This document shows, piece by piece, positions 52,025 to 60,788 of a stretch of 62,131 nt of DNA. The notes beneath the pieces are model-generated. The model worked only from the letters and a program-made list of their open reading frames with translations, made no database searches and was not told where the DNA came from. Origin of the DNA: Actinomycetota bacterium (GTDB lineage Bacteria > Actinomycetota > Actinomycetes > Nanopelagicales > Nanopelagicaceae). Numbering within the stretch: position 1 is the first letter of the stretch; each line of letters opens with the position of its first letter. The DNA is taken from assembly GCA_947377725.1 (NCBI GenBank), contig CANCGX010000002.1:1-62131 (forward strand), given 5' to 3'. Made by a program: the position numbers and the translations under genes.

Positions 52025-52828
52025 ATGGCTACAGGCGTATTTTCTCAAGGACGAGCAAAGATATCCGAGCGCACTCTGCGCACCGATAAATGGTGGATTC
52101 AACCCCTCATTACTGTCGCGGTTCTCTTCTCTTTTATTGTTTATGCAACATGGCGCGCACTTGAAAATGCGCACTATTACGCAGAACCTTTGATCTCTCC
52201 TTTCTATTCACCGTGTCTTTCGACTACATGTGTTGAAGGATCATCACTTCTCGGAACACCATTCGGACATATTCTTATTTTCGGAATGGTTCTTTCTCCA
52301 GCATTCATCATTTTGATTTTCCCACTCGGTTTCCGCATGACGTGTTACTACTACCGTAAGGCGTATTTCCGTTCATTCTGGATGTCTCCACCTGCTTGTG
52401 CAGTTGCTGAACCACATGCCAAGTACACCGGTGAAACAAAGGCTCCGTTAATTGTTAACAACGGTCACCGATACTTCTTCTATATCGGTCTGGTTTTCAA
52501 CACTCTTCTTACAATTGATGCATTTTTAGCATTTAAAAATCCTCAAGGCCAATGGGGCCACATGAGTATCGGAACTGTTGTTCTTCTCTTGAACGCAACA
52601 TTCCTGTGGGGTTACTCGGCTTCGTGCCACTCATGCCGTCACGCAATCGGCGGACGTCTTCGTCATTTCTCGAAGCATCCTTTCCGTTATAAGGCTTGGA
52701 CAATTGTTTCTCGTCTTAACCAGAAGCACCAGAACTTCGCTTGGGTCTCATTGATCTGGGTTGCATTCTCTGACTTCTTTGTACGCATGGTCTCGTTGCA
52801 CCCAACCTGGAACAAATACTTCTTTTAA
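52025..52828 (+). CDS. sdhC: Succinate dehydrogenase membrane anchor (mycobacterial Sdh1 type)
   Basis: 267 residues, five predicted membrane helices (about 28-50, 75-100, 145-170, 180-200, 238-258). A cysteine-histidine segment CHSCRHAIGGR lies between helices 4 and 5. It is not the short SdhC type; it matches the single long anchor found before SdhA in mycobacterial Sdh1. Together with SdhA and SdhB it would pass electrons to menaquinone. Call depends partly on its position 15 nt before sdhA. AGACTT is 6 nt before the ATG. Confidence 0.8.
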   Translation: MATGVFSQGRAKISERTLRTDKWWIQPLITVAVLFSFIVYATWRALENAHYYAEPLISPFYSPCLSTTCVEGSSLLGTPFGHILIFGMVLSPAFIILIFPLGFRMTCYYYRKAYFRSFWMSPPACAVAEPHAKYTGETKAPLIVNNGHRYFFYIGLVFNTLLTIDAFLAFKNPQGQWGHMSIGTVVLLLNATFLWGYSASCHSCRHAIGGRLRHFSKHPFRYKAWTIVSRLNQKHQNFAWVSLIWVAFSDFFVRMVSLHPTWNKYFF

Positions 52829-52843
52829 TCGGAGCAAATAAAA

Positions 52844-54724
52844 ATGACACTTGAAAAACATAAGTATGACGTCGTCATTATTGGCGCCGGCGGAGCAGGT
52901 TTGCGCGCAGCAGTTGAAGCTCGCGAGGCTGGCCTCTCTGTAGCAATCGTATGTAAATCTCTATTTGGTAAAGCTCACACCGTGATGGCTGAAGGTGGAG
53001 CAGCGGCATCAATGGGAAATGTAAACGACAATGACAATTGGATGGTTCACTTTCGCGACACAATGCGCGGAGGAAAGTTCCTCAACCATTACAGAATGGC
53101 TGAATTGCACGCTAAAGAGGCTCCAGATCGTATTTGGGAACTCGAAATGTGGGGTGCTCTTTTCGATCGCACAAGCGAAGGCAAAATTTCTCAGCGCAAT
53201 TTCGGCGGACACGAATACCCTCGCTTAGCCCACGTAGGCGATCGCACAGGCCTTGAACTTATTCGCACCATGCAACAGCGAATCGTTGCGCTGCAACAAC
53301 AAGATGCTCGTGATCACGGTGAAGCAGAAAAGAACATGAAAGTGTTTGCAGAAGTCACTATTACTGAGATTCTAAAAGAGAATGGCAAGATTGCTGGCGC
53401 GTACGGTTACCGCCGTGAAACAGGATCTGAAGTTCTTTTTGAAGCACCGGCGGTTGTCATTGCAACTGGTGGAGTTGGCAAGACATTCAAAATTACTTCC
53501 AACTCATGGGAAGGAACTGGCGATGGACATGCGCTCGCTCTCAAGGCTGGCGCGAATTTGGTTGATATGGAATTCTTACAATTCCACCCAACGGGAATGG
53601 TCTGGCCACTTTCAGTAAAAGGAATTCTTGTAACAGAATCCGTTCGCGGTGAAGGCGGAATCCTTACGAACTCACTCGGCGAACGATTTATGTTCAAATA
53701 TATTCCTGATGTATTTAAAGATAAGTATGCCGACAACGAAGCTGAAGCTGATCGTTGGTATGAAGACCAAGATAACAATCGCCGTCCACCAGAACTTCTT
53801 CCTCGCGATGAAGTTGCTCGCGCTATTAACAGCGAAGTAAAAGCTGGACGCGGTACCGAACATGGTGGTGTGTTCCTCGATGTTTCCAAGCGCATATCTG
53901 CTGAAATTATTAAGAAGCGTCTTCCATCTATGTGGCATCAGTTCTATGAACTTGCTGGTGTGGATATCACGAAAGAAGCAATGGAAGTTGGCCCTACGTG
54001 TCACTATGTAATGGGTGGAGTAGAAGTAGAACCTGATACGGCCGCAGCAGTTGGCGTTCCAGGTTTGTATGCAGCTGGCGAAGTTGCGGGAGGCATGCAC
54101 GGATCAAACCGCCTTGGCGGTAACTCCCTTACAGACCTACTCGTCTTCGGTCGCCGCGCAGGTAAAGGCGCAGCAGATTATGTGAAAGCCAATGGTGCTA
54201 ATCCCGTAAGTGAAGCTGCAATTTCAAAAGCGTCGGCCCGAATTGAGGCTCCGTTTGCTCGTACCGGCGGAGAAAATGCTTATTCGCTTCACCAAGAACT
54301 ACAGGAAATTACCCATAACTTGGTCGGAATTATCCGAACAGGACAGGAGCTAACGAAAGCAATCGCAGAAATTGCTGATATTCGTAAGCGCAGCGGAAAT
54401 ATTTCTGTAAGTGGGGATCGCAAATTCAACCCTGGTTTCCATCTTGCTTTCGACTTAGACAATATGTTGCTCGTTGCTGAAAGCACCGCTAAATCTGCTC
54501 TTCTTCGTGAGGAATCACGCGGCGGACATACTCGTGATGACTTCCCAGGCATGAATTCAACGTGGCGTCAGGTTAACCACATCTCTAGTTTTGATGGCGA
54601 TAAAGTCAACGTCAAAGCACAACCTCTCCCAGTACTTCCAAAAGAGCTATTCGATCTCTTTGATGTGCATGAACTCGAGAAGTACATGACTTCAGAAGAA
54701 ATTGCGAAAGGTGGTTCCAAGTAA
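52844..54724 (+). CDS. sdhA: Succinate dehydrogenase/fumarate reductase flavoprotein subunit
   Basis: 626 residues. FAD-binding GAGGAGLRAAVEAREAG; the FAD-linking histidine region KAHTVMAEGGAAAS; active-site FLQFHPTGM and the Arg/Glu region ESVRGEGGILTN; C-terminal HGSNRLGGNSL. Oxidises succinate to fumarate in the TCA cycle. sdhB starts within its stop codon (TAATG). Confidence 0.96.
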   Translation: MTLEKHKYDVVIIGAGGAGLRAAVEAREAGLSVAIVCKSLFGKAHTVMAEGGAAASMGNVNDNDNWMVHFRDTMRGGKFLNHYRMAELHAKEAPDRIWELEMWGALFDRTSEGKISQRNFGGHEYPRLAHVGDRTGLELIRTMQQRIVALQQQDARDHGEAEKNMKVFAEVTITEILKENGKIAGAYGYRRETGSEVLFEAPAVVIATGGVGKTFKITSNSWEGTGDGHALALKAGANLVDMEFLQFHPTGMVWPLSVKGILVTESVRGEGGILTNSLGERFMFKYIPDVFKDKYADNEAEADRWYEDQDNNRRPPELLPRDEVARAINSEVKAGRGTEHGGVFLDVSKRISAEIIKKRLPSMWHQFYELAGVDITKEAMEVGPTCHYVMGGVEVEPDTAAAVGVPGLYAAGEVAGGMHGSNRLGGNSLTDLLVFGRRAGKGAADYVKANGANPVSEAAISKASARIEAPFARTGGENAYSLHQELQEITHNLVGIIRTGQELTKAIAEIADIRKRSGNISVSGDRKFNPGFHLAFDLDNMLLVAESTAKSALLREESRGGHTRDDFPGMNSTWRQVNHISSFDGDKVNVKAQPLPVLPKELFDLFDVHELEKYMTSEEIAKGGSK

Positions 54725-55485
54725 TGGCACGCACACTGAAACTTCGTATTTGGCGCGGCGATGACAAAACTGGTGGCTTGCAGGATGTCACAGTGGAAGC
54801 CAATCACGGTGAAGTTGTTCTCGACATCATCCATCGCGTGCAAGCAACACAAATGGGCGACCTTGCAGTTCGTTGGAACTGTAAAGCTGGTAAATGTGGT
54901 TCTTGTTCAATGGAAATCAATGGCAAACCTCGTCTTGCTTGTATGACACAGGTGGCTGCTTATCCTGAAGATGAAGTAATCACAATTACTCCACTTCGCG
55001 CTTTCCCAGTGATTAAAGATCTCGTCACAGACGTTTCTTTCAATTATAAGAAGGCAATGGAGATTCCTTCACTTGAAATGCCTGCGGGTATGAAACCCGG
55101 TGAACCACGTATGCAACAAGTTGACGTGGAACGTTCACAAGAATTCCGCAAGTGCATTGAGTGCTTCTTGTGCCAGAACACATGTCACGTAATTCGCGAT
55201 CATGAAGAAAACAAGAAATCTTTTGCAGGTCCACGTTTCTTCATTCGTATAGCCGAGCTTGATATGCACCCACTTGATATGTTGCGTAACCGCAAGAAGA
55301 CTGCTCAAGAAGAGCACGGTCTCGGGCTTTGTAATATTACAAAGTGCTGTACCGAAGTTTGCCCTGAGCACATCAAGATCACGGACAACGCCATCATTCC
55401 TATGAAGGAACGCGTTGCAGATGAAAAATATGACCCAATCCGCTGGCTTGGTTCAAAAATTCGTCGTCGCGAGGACGTGCTTTAA
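54724..55485 (+). CDS. sdhB: Succinate dehydrogenase/fumarate reductase iron-sulfur subunit
   Basis: 253 residues. 2Fe-2S ligands in CKAGKCGSCSMEINGKPRLAC (split around two loops), 4Fe-4S in CIECFLCQNTC, and the last cluster with CNITKCCTEVCPEH. Passes electrons from SdhA to the membrane anchor. Coupled to sdhA by TAATG overlap. Confidence 0.95.
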   Translation: MARTLKLRIWRGDDKTGGLQDVTVEANHGEVVLDIIHRVQATQMGDLAVRWNCKAGKCGSCSMEINGKPRLACMTQVAAYPEDEVITITPLRAFPVIKDLVTDVSFNYKKAMEIPSLEMPAGMKPGEPRMQQVDVERSQEFRKCIECFLCQNTCHVIRDHEENKKSFAGPRFFIRIAELDMHPLDMLRNRKKTAQEEHGLGLCNITKCCTEVCPEHIKITDNAIIPMKERVADEKYDPIRWLGSKIRRREDVL

Positions 55486-55506
55486 ACCCAACAAGTAAGC
55501 GTCAAG

Positions 55507-55518
55507 TAGGCTTGTGCC
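55507..55518 (+). promoter_or_regulatory. Leaderless -10 element for the holin-like gene
   Basis: TAGGCT (55507-55512), 6 nt, ATG at 55519. Confidence 0.5.
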
Positions 55519-55881
55519 ATGAAACTATTCATTCGCTGGGCAGTAATGGCACTTTCTGTTTGGATTTCCACTTTGGTGATTCCTGGAATTAAAGTCCACG
55601 GTGGAGCGTGGAGTTACTTTTGGGTGGCCTTGGTATTTGGATTTGTAAATACATTTATTGGATCCTTGCTCAAAGTATTAACTTTGCCAGCAGTCATCCT
55701 CACCCTTGGCCTCTTTATTTGGGTGATTAATGCCGCAATGCTCGAACTCACTGCTCGTTGGAGCACAGCTCTTGATATTTCAAGCTTTTGGTCGGCACTC
55801 TTCGCCGCACTCATCATCAGTATCGTTTCTTCAATGTTGAATCGCACCGTTAAGAAGGTGGGCGGTAACGATAAATACTAA
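55519..55881 (+). CDS. Small membrane protein, phage-holin 4_2 (YvlD-like) family
   Basis: 120 residues with four membrane helices (about 5-25, 32-50, 55-78, 93-112). Pattern WISTLVIPGIKVHG and TLPAVILTLGLFIWVINA fit the YvlD/phage_holin_4_2 family, widespread in chromosomes and not necessarily phage-derived. Function unknown. The following crcB frame overlaps its 3' end. Confidence 0.85.
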   Translation: MKLFIRWAVMALSVWISTLVIPGIKVHGGAWSYFWVALVFGFVNTFIGSLLKVLTLPAVILTLGLFIWVINAAMLELTARWSTALDISSFWSALFAALIISIVSSMLNRTVKKVGGNDKY

Positions 55882-56254
55882 AACCGTTGCAGTAGTTTCT
55901 CTTGGAGGAATTATTGGTTCACTGGCGCGGTGGGGGACTTCACTTCTAATTGTTGATCGCGGCTTTCCGTGGGCAACTTTGCTTGTAAATTACATCGGCT
56001 CTGCAATTCTGATGACTCTACTTTTGTATGTGAGACACCACAAGAATCCACGTTGGTGGTGGCGTCCTGCACTTGGTGCAGGATTCTGTGGTGGGTTTAC
56101 AACGTACTCTGCATTTGCTTTAAAGATTGATCAATATTTTGAAGCCCATAACTATGGCTCTGCCCTAACTTACGCAATCGCTTCAATTCTTGGAACGTAC
56201 ATCATAGTTTTAGTGACACACGAAGCTTTGAAAAATAAATGGGTAAAACTATGA
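55871..56254 (+). CDS. crcB: Fluoride channel CrcB (first of a pair), start uncertain
   Basis: The Fluc/CrcB family pattern is complete: GGIIGSLARWGTS, FPWATLLVNYIGS, GFCGGFTTYSAFALK. Homology begins near 55880, but between the in-frame stop at 55838 and position 55979 there is no ATG, GTG or TTG. AAGAAGGTGG at 55852-55861 precedes ATA at 55871 (used here provisionally, 127 residues). A start at TTG 55979 would lose the first helix. Four helices. Exports fluoride; Gram-positive tandem pairs may form heterodimers. Overlaps the next gene by 4 nt. Confidence 0.8.
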   Translation: MNTKTVAVVSLGGIIGSLARWGTSLLIVDRGFPWATLLVNYIGSAILMTLLLYVRHHKNPRWWWRPALGAGFCGGFTTYSAFALKIDQYFEAHNYGSALTYAIASILGTYIIVLVTHEALKNKWVKL

Positions 56255-56595
56255 GAGCTTTGCTTGTAGCGCTTGGTGCTGGAATTGGTGCGCCGCTTCG
56301 ATATGTTATTGATCAAGAGGTGAAGAAAGTTCATCGCTCACTCATTCCACTTGAAACTCTATTTATAAATACAGTCGGCTCATTCGTTCTAGGGTTAATG
56401 ATCAATTCTCACGGTAACTGGCCGCTAATTATCGGTACAGGTTTCGCTGGTGCCTTTACGACATGGTCGACTTTTGCGATAGAGACTCATCATTTACTGC
56501 AACACAAACATCGAAATAAAGCCGCGATGTATCTCGCACTCACTCTCGTCTTAGGAGTAAGTGCGGCAGCGCTGGGAGTAAAACTAGCGAGCTAG
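56251..56595 (+). CDS. crcB: Fluoride channel CrcB (second of a pair)
   Basis: 114 residues from the ATG at 56251, which overlaps the first crcB stop as ATGA; an in-frame ATG at 56239 is an alternative. Motifs GAGIGAPLRYVID, ETLFINTVGSFVLG and GFAGAFTTWSTFAIE. Four helices. Last 12 bases overlap the convergent aminopeptidase gene. Confidence 0.93.
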   Translation: MRALLVALGAGIGAPLRYVIDQEVKKVHRSLIPLETLFINTVGSFVLGLMINSHGNWPLIIGTGFAGAFTTWSTFAIETHHLLQHKHRNKAAMYLALTLVLGVSAAALGVKLAS

Positions 56596-58053
56596 CTTTT
56601 TTACCCATTTTTCAATGGCGTCAGGCGTGCGCGGAATACCGGCGCTGAGATTTATATTTCCACCCTTAGTGACAAGAATGTCATCCTCAATTCGAACACC
56701 AATGCCGCGGTATTCAGGTGGAACAAATTCATCATCCGGGTGAATGTATATTCCTGGTTCAACGGTCAGAATCATTCCAGCCTCTAATTTAGCCAACGTG
56801 TAATTTTCACGTCTTGCTTGCGCACAATCATGCACATCGATTCCGAGCATATGGCCGGTGCTGTGTGGCATCCATCGACGGTGCAGTCCGCTTGTTGGCT
56901 TCAAAGATTCCTCGGGAGGAAGTGGAAGAACACCAAGCTCAGCCATTCCGAACGCGACTACACGCATTGCTGCCTTGTGGAAGTCCCCAAAATCAGCCCC
57001 TGGCTTTACAGCTTTTATGGCTTCATCTGCAGCTTCGAGCACAATCTCATAAATACGGCGCTGTTCCTTCGAGAATTTTCCGTTGATTGGAACAGTTCGA
57101 GTGATGTCGGCTGTGTAATAAGCGTCAGTTTCAGCGCCTGCGTCAATCAGGATGAGATCACCCTTTTTAACTTTTCCATCATTTCTAATCCAGTGAAGGA
57201 TGCAAGCGTGAGAGCCGGAAGCAATGATGGATGGGTATCCAATGTCATTTCCTTCAACTCGTGCTCGGCTGAAGAAAGCACCTTCTATTACGCGCTCACC
57301 TTTAGGCGATTTGATTGCTTCTGGAAACACTTTCAACATATCGTCGAAACCACGAGCGGTCGTTGCGATTGCCTTTCTCATCTCTGAAATTTCAAACTCA
57401 TCTTTAATCAGACGCATTTCAGAAAGGTGTGTCAAAAATTCCTTATCCTGAGTCTTTGTTGTTTTAACAATGGAATCAACGAGTGAATCTTCCCCGCGTA
57501 CAACTAAAACCTTTTTCTTCCCCTTTAGTGATGCGGGAAGAGTATCTATATGGCGCACTTTAATTCCATAGCGTTTTTCAGTTTCTTCTTTGGTCAGACG
57601 TCGACCAACCCAAAATTCGCCGTGACGTGAATTGCGGAAAAATTCATCTTGATCGCGTGGAGAACGAGGATGTATAAAGAGAAGTGCGTCATGGCCAGTT
57701 TTCGTAGGTTCAAGCACCAAAACAGAGTCAGGGACTACATCATCGGCACTTATGCCTGTTAGCCAGGCAAATGCTGAATGGGCACGAAATTGGTAGTCGC
57801 TGTCGTTTGAACGGACTTTGAGATTACCGGCAGGGATTACAAGTCGAATGCCCTTGAAGGCTTTAGATAATTTTGCTCGACGCTTCTTTGTGAACGGGAC
57901 CGCTTCGTGTGCAACAACACCATCAAGTGGTGACGGCGCCCAACCTTGCGACATAAAAGTTAGATGATCTGTTGATGGTGGAATGTCATGCAGTCGTGTT
58001 CCATTATTATTAAAAGGAGAATCACTTTTTGTAATTGATTTCTTTGCAGTCAT
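56584..58053 (-). CDS. pepP: Xaa-Pro aminopeptidase (M24B)
   Basis: 489 residues. N-terminal creatinase-like domain (about 60-190), then the pita-bread catalytic domain with metal ligands in IDAGAETDAYYTADITRT (two Asp), HSTGHMLGIDVHD (His), EPGIYI (Glu) and VRIEDDILV (Glu). Removes an N-terminal residue preceding proline. Monocistronic, divergent from the glucosidase gene. Confidence 0.94.
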   Translation of the reverse strand: MTAKKSITKSDSPFNNNGTRLHDIPPSTDHLTFMSQGWAPSPLDGVVAHEAVPFTKKRRAKLSKAFKGIRLVIPAGNLKVRSNDSDYQFRAHSAFAWLTGISADDVVPDSVLVLEPTKTGHDALLFIHPRSPRDQDEFFRNSRHGEFWVGRRLTKEETEKRYGIKVRHIDTLPASLKGKKKVLVVRGEDSLVDSIVKTTKTQDKEFLTHLSEMRLIKDEFEISEMRKAIATTARGFDDMLKVFPEAIKSPKGERVIEGAFFSRARVEGNDIGYPSIIASGSHACILHWIRNDGKVKKGDLILIDAGAETDAYYTADITRTVPINGKFSKEQRRIYEIVLEAADEAIKAVKPGADFGDFHKAAMRVVAFGMAELGVLPLPPEESLKPTSGLHRRWMPHSTGHMLGIDVHDCAQARRENYTLAKLEAGMILTVEPGIYIHPDDEFVPPEYRGIGVRIEDDILVTKGGNINLSAGIPRTPDAIEKWVKKLAR

Positions 58054-58140
58054 TTACATTCCATTCAATTATTTGCATAAGAGTTATGTATTTGTTATCA
58101 GGATTTCCGACTTCAGGGTTAAGAGTAAAGTTTTTGCATC

Positions 58141-58153
58141 TAGTATTCAACAC
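58141..58153 (+). promoter_or_regulatory. Leaderless -10 element for the GH13 gene
   Basis: TAGTAT (58141-58146), 7 nt, GTG at 58154. Confidence 0.45.
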
Positions 58154-59791
58154 GTGTCTTTGACAAGAAAAAGTGTTTGGTGGCGCGATGCCGTTATCTA
58201 TCAGGTATATCCACGCTCATTTAAAGACAGTAATAGCGATGGAATCGGTGACATCCCTGGCATTATCGAAAAGCTCCCATATCTGGCCTCCCTTGGAATT
58301 GATGCACTCTGGCTCAGTCCCTTCTATACGACTCCAAACAAAGATGGTGGCTATGACGTTGCCAATCCTCGCGATGTCGATCCCACGTTTGGATCTTTAA
58401 CGGACGCAGAAGAGTTGATTTCTGAAGCTCACACACGGGGTTTGAAAGTGATTTTCGATGTAGTTCCTAATCATTTTTCCTCAGAACATATCTGGTTCAA
58501 AGAGGCCTTACTTTCAGCGCCAGGTTCGGCAGCAAGGGCTCGCTTTCATTTCTATGACGGCAAAGGTTCTCATGGAGAAATTCCACCAAATAACTGGAAC
58601 TCATTATTCAATGGACCCGCTTGGACTCGCATTACTGAAAGCAATGGCGAACTAGGTCAATGGTATTTACATTTATTTGATAGTTCCCAACCTGATTTGA
58701 ATTGGGATAACCCGGAAGTCTTGGAAGATTTCAAAACTACGCTTCGATTTTGGTTAGATCGTGGAGTAGATGGATTTCGAATCGATGTCGCGCACGGTTT
58801 GGCTAAAGACGATATTCATGCGGACCACCGAGACCCTGATGCACTTACTCGTGCACTTCGTGTGGACTCATCGGGCATGTCAAAAGAGGAGAGAATTTCA
58901 CTTCTTACCGATATGCCGTTCTTTGATCGAGATGGAGTTCACGATATTTATAAAGAGTGGCGAAAAGTTATAGATGAATATTCAGGTGACCGCATGACGG
59001 TTGCCGAAGCTTATATTTATCCAACAAGTCGCTTAGCCAGATATGTCCGACCTGGTGAGTTGCACCAAGTTTTTAATTTTGATTTCTTACTCATCGAATG
59101 GGATGCCGCAGCAATCAAGGAATCAATTATTCGAGTTCTAGATGAACTTAAAGATGTGGGAGCACCTCCGACATGGGCTCTCGACAACCATGATTCACCA
59201 CGCGTAGTTTCCCGTCTTGGAAACGTTGATCAAGCTCGAGCTCTAGCGTTGATTGCGCACGCCCTGCCTGGTTCTCTCTATATTTACCAAGGCGAAGAGT
59301 TGGGACTTCCAGATGGCGAACTTGCTCCCAAAGATAGACAAGATCCAGCTTTTATTCGTTCCAACGGTAAAGATCTAGGTCGAGATGGTGCGCGCGTGCC
59401 ACTTCCATGGGAGGCGAGCAAACCGAACTTCGGATTTAGCTCTGGATCTCCGTGGTTACCCCAAACGGCTGCCTATAAAGAGTTTTCAGTTGATACAGAG
59501 GATGCCGACCAAGGCAGTTTCTTGAATTTATATCGGACCTCACTTGGATTAAGAAAACAGCACACAGGGCTAGGCGGGGATTCAGAAATTCACTGGCACG
59601 ATGCACCAGAGGGGATTGTTTTCTTCAGTCGTACAGCAGGATTTATTTTACTTGCAAATACCACAGCGAATACAACAGAAGTAAATATTCACACAGCAGC
59701 CGTAATCATTCACCAGTCTGGACCTGGAGCATTTATTGCAGGAAGTATTGTCTCTATTCCAGGTAATACAACTTTGTGGCTACAACAATAA
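58154..59791 (+). CDS. GH13 alpha-glucosidase / oligo-1,6-glucosidase
   Basis: 545 residues from GTG at 58154, set by the -10 element and by homology starting at SVWWRDAVIYQVYPRSF; the open frame extends upstream to 57983 without similarity. GH13 conserved regions: DVVPNH, GFRIDVAHG (nucleophile Asp), VAEAYI (acid Glu) and DNHDSPR. Hydrolyses alpha-glucosides in the cytoplasm. The LacI gene abuts its end on the opposite strand with zero gap and is the natural candidate regulator. Confidence 0.9.
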   Translation: MSLTRKSVWWRDAVIYQVYPRSFKDSNSDGIGDIPGIIEKLPYLASLGIDALWLSPFYTTPNKDGGYDVANPRDVDPTFGSLTDAEELISEAHTRGLKVIFDVVPNHFSSEHIWFKEALLSAPGSAARARFHFYDGKGSHGEIPPNNWNSLFNGPAWTRITESNGELGQWYLHLFDSSQPDLNWDNPEVLEDFKTTLRFWLDRGVDGFRIDVAHGLAKDDIHADHRDPDALTRALRVDSSGMSKEERISLLTDMPFFDRDGVHDIYKEWRKVIDEYSGDRMTVAEAYIYPTSRLARYVRPGELHQVFNFDFLLIEWDAAAIKESIIRVLDELKDVGAPPTWALDNHDSPRVVSRLGNVDQARALALIAHALPGSLYIYQGEELGLPDGELAPKDRQDPAFIRSNGKDLGRDGARVPLPWEASKPNFGFSSGSPWLPQTAAYKEFSVDTEDADQGSFLNLYRTSLGLRKQHTGLGGDSEIHWHDAPEGIVFFSRTAGFILLANTTANTTEVNIHTAAVIIHQSGPGAFIAGSIVSIPGNTTLWLQQ

Positions 59792-60784
59792 TTAAAGTTG
59801 TCGTGTGGAACCTCGAACAATAAGAGTTGTTGGCAAGTTCAAAGTTTTTGTCGGTGAGTCAGGCTTATGAAGCTTTTCTAAAATTGACCAGGCAGCCATT
59901 TCTCCAAGTGTGCGAACGGGTTGCGCAATTGTTGTAAGGTCTGCAAATTCAGCCATTTTATGTCCGTCATATCCGATGAGTGAAATATCTTCTGGACATC
60001 TCAAACCGTGCCGCCTCATAGAAAGCATTGCACCGTAGGCCATTTCATCTGAACAACAGAAAATTGCGGTAGGACGATCTTTTCGCGAAAGAAGATCATC
60101 CATAGCTCGTTCGGCAGAGTCTATATCGAAAGCCGCAAATACTTCATGCTGCGGGTTCAGAGTGAGACCAGCAGCCTCGAGAACAGACATGAAACCACTT
60201 CGCCGATTCTGTGTAACAGGAAATTGCCACGTCGATGTGTGCTCACCTGACATGATTCCAATTCGCTTATGACCGAGGTCCACTAAATGTTGGGTCGCAG
60301 TTCTCGCACCCGCATAATCATCAATCGCAACGGATGAAAACTCAGGTCTATGTAGACCGATTAGAGCGATCGGAAGATCGAGAGAGAGCATCGTATTAAA
60401 TTCTTCTTCTGTCGGAGGCAAGCTAATAGTTATCAAGGCGTCTACACGCTCGCGGATGTGCTTGCTTTCAAAGAGTTTTTCACGTCCATGAATTTGTGAA
60501 AAGTTGTACAACAAGATGTCTAATTCAGCCTCACGAAGTGCCTGTTCTACGCCACCAATGGCTTCGGCAAAATACCAACGAGATGTATATGGAGTAATAA
60601 TTCCAACCGTATGAGTTTTGCCCTTTTGTTTGGAGGGAGCTTCAATCGGATAACCCAGTGATTCGGCAGCAGCAAAAATCTTCGCTCTCGTTTGCTCGTT
60701 AACGTGTTGTAACCCGCGAAGCGCACGCGAAACAGTTGCCGGCGATACTCCGGCCTTAATGGCAATCTCTTGAATGCCGATCAT
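59792..60784 (-). CDS. LacI-family transcriptional regulator
   Basis: 330 residues. N-terminal helix-turn-helix IQEIAIKAGVSPATVSRALRG, hinge helix, then a periplasmic-binding-protein fold ending RGSTRQL. Likely controls the neighbouring glucosidase and possibly rbsD in response to a sugar. It follows aroE on the same strand by 4 nt, an unusual coupling of shikimate and sugar-control genes. No clear LacI operator palindrome was found nearby. Confidence 0.92.
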   Translation of the reverse strand: MIGIQEIAIKAGVSPATVSRALRGLQHVNEQTRAKIFAAAESLGYPIEAPSKQKGKTHTVGIITPYTSRWYFAEAIGGVEQALREAELDILLYNFSQIHGREKLFESKHIRERVDALITISLPPTEEEFNTMLSLDLPIALIGLHRPEFSSVAIDDYAGARTATQHLVDLGHKRIGIMSGEHTSTWQFPVTQNRRSGFMSVLEAAGLTLNPQHEVFAAFDIDSAERAMDDLLSRKDRPTAIFCCSDEMAYGAMLSMRRHGLRCPEDISLIGYDGHKMAEFADLTTIAQPVRTLGEMAAWSILEKLHKPDSPTKTLNLPTTLIVRGSTRQL

Positions 60785-60788
60785 CGGT

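Noticed and set aside
51864..52193. Open frame across tRNA-Ser and the sdhC start
   Set aside because: It runs through the tRNA gene and out of frame with sdhC; no domain.
55519..55881. Phage remnant suggested by the holin-family name
   Set aside because: The family is common in chromosomes, and no other phage gene is nearby.
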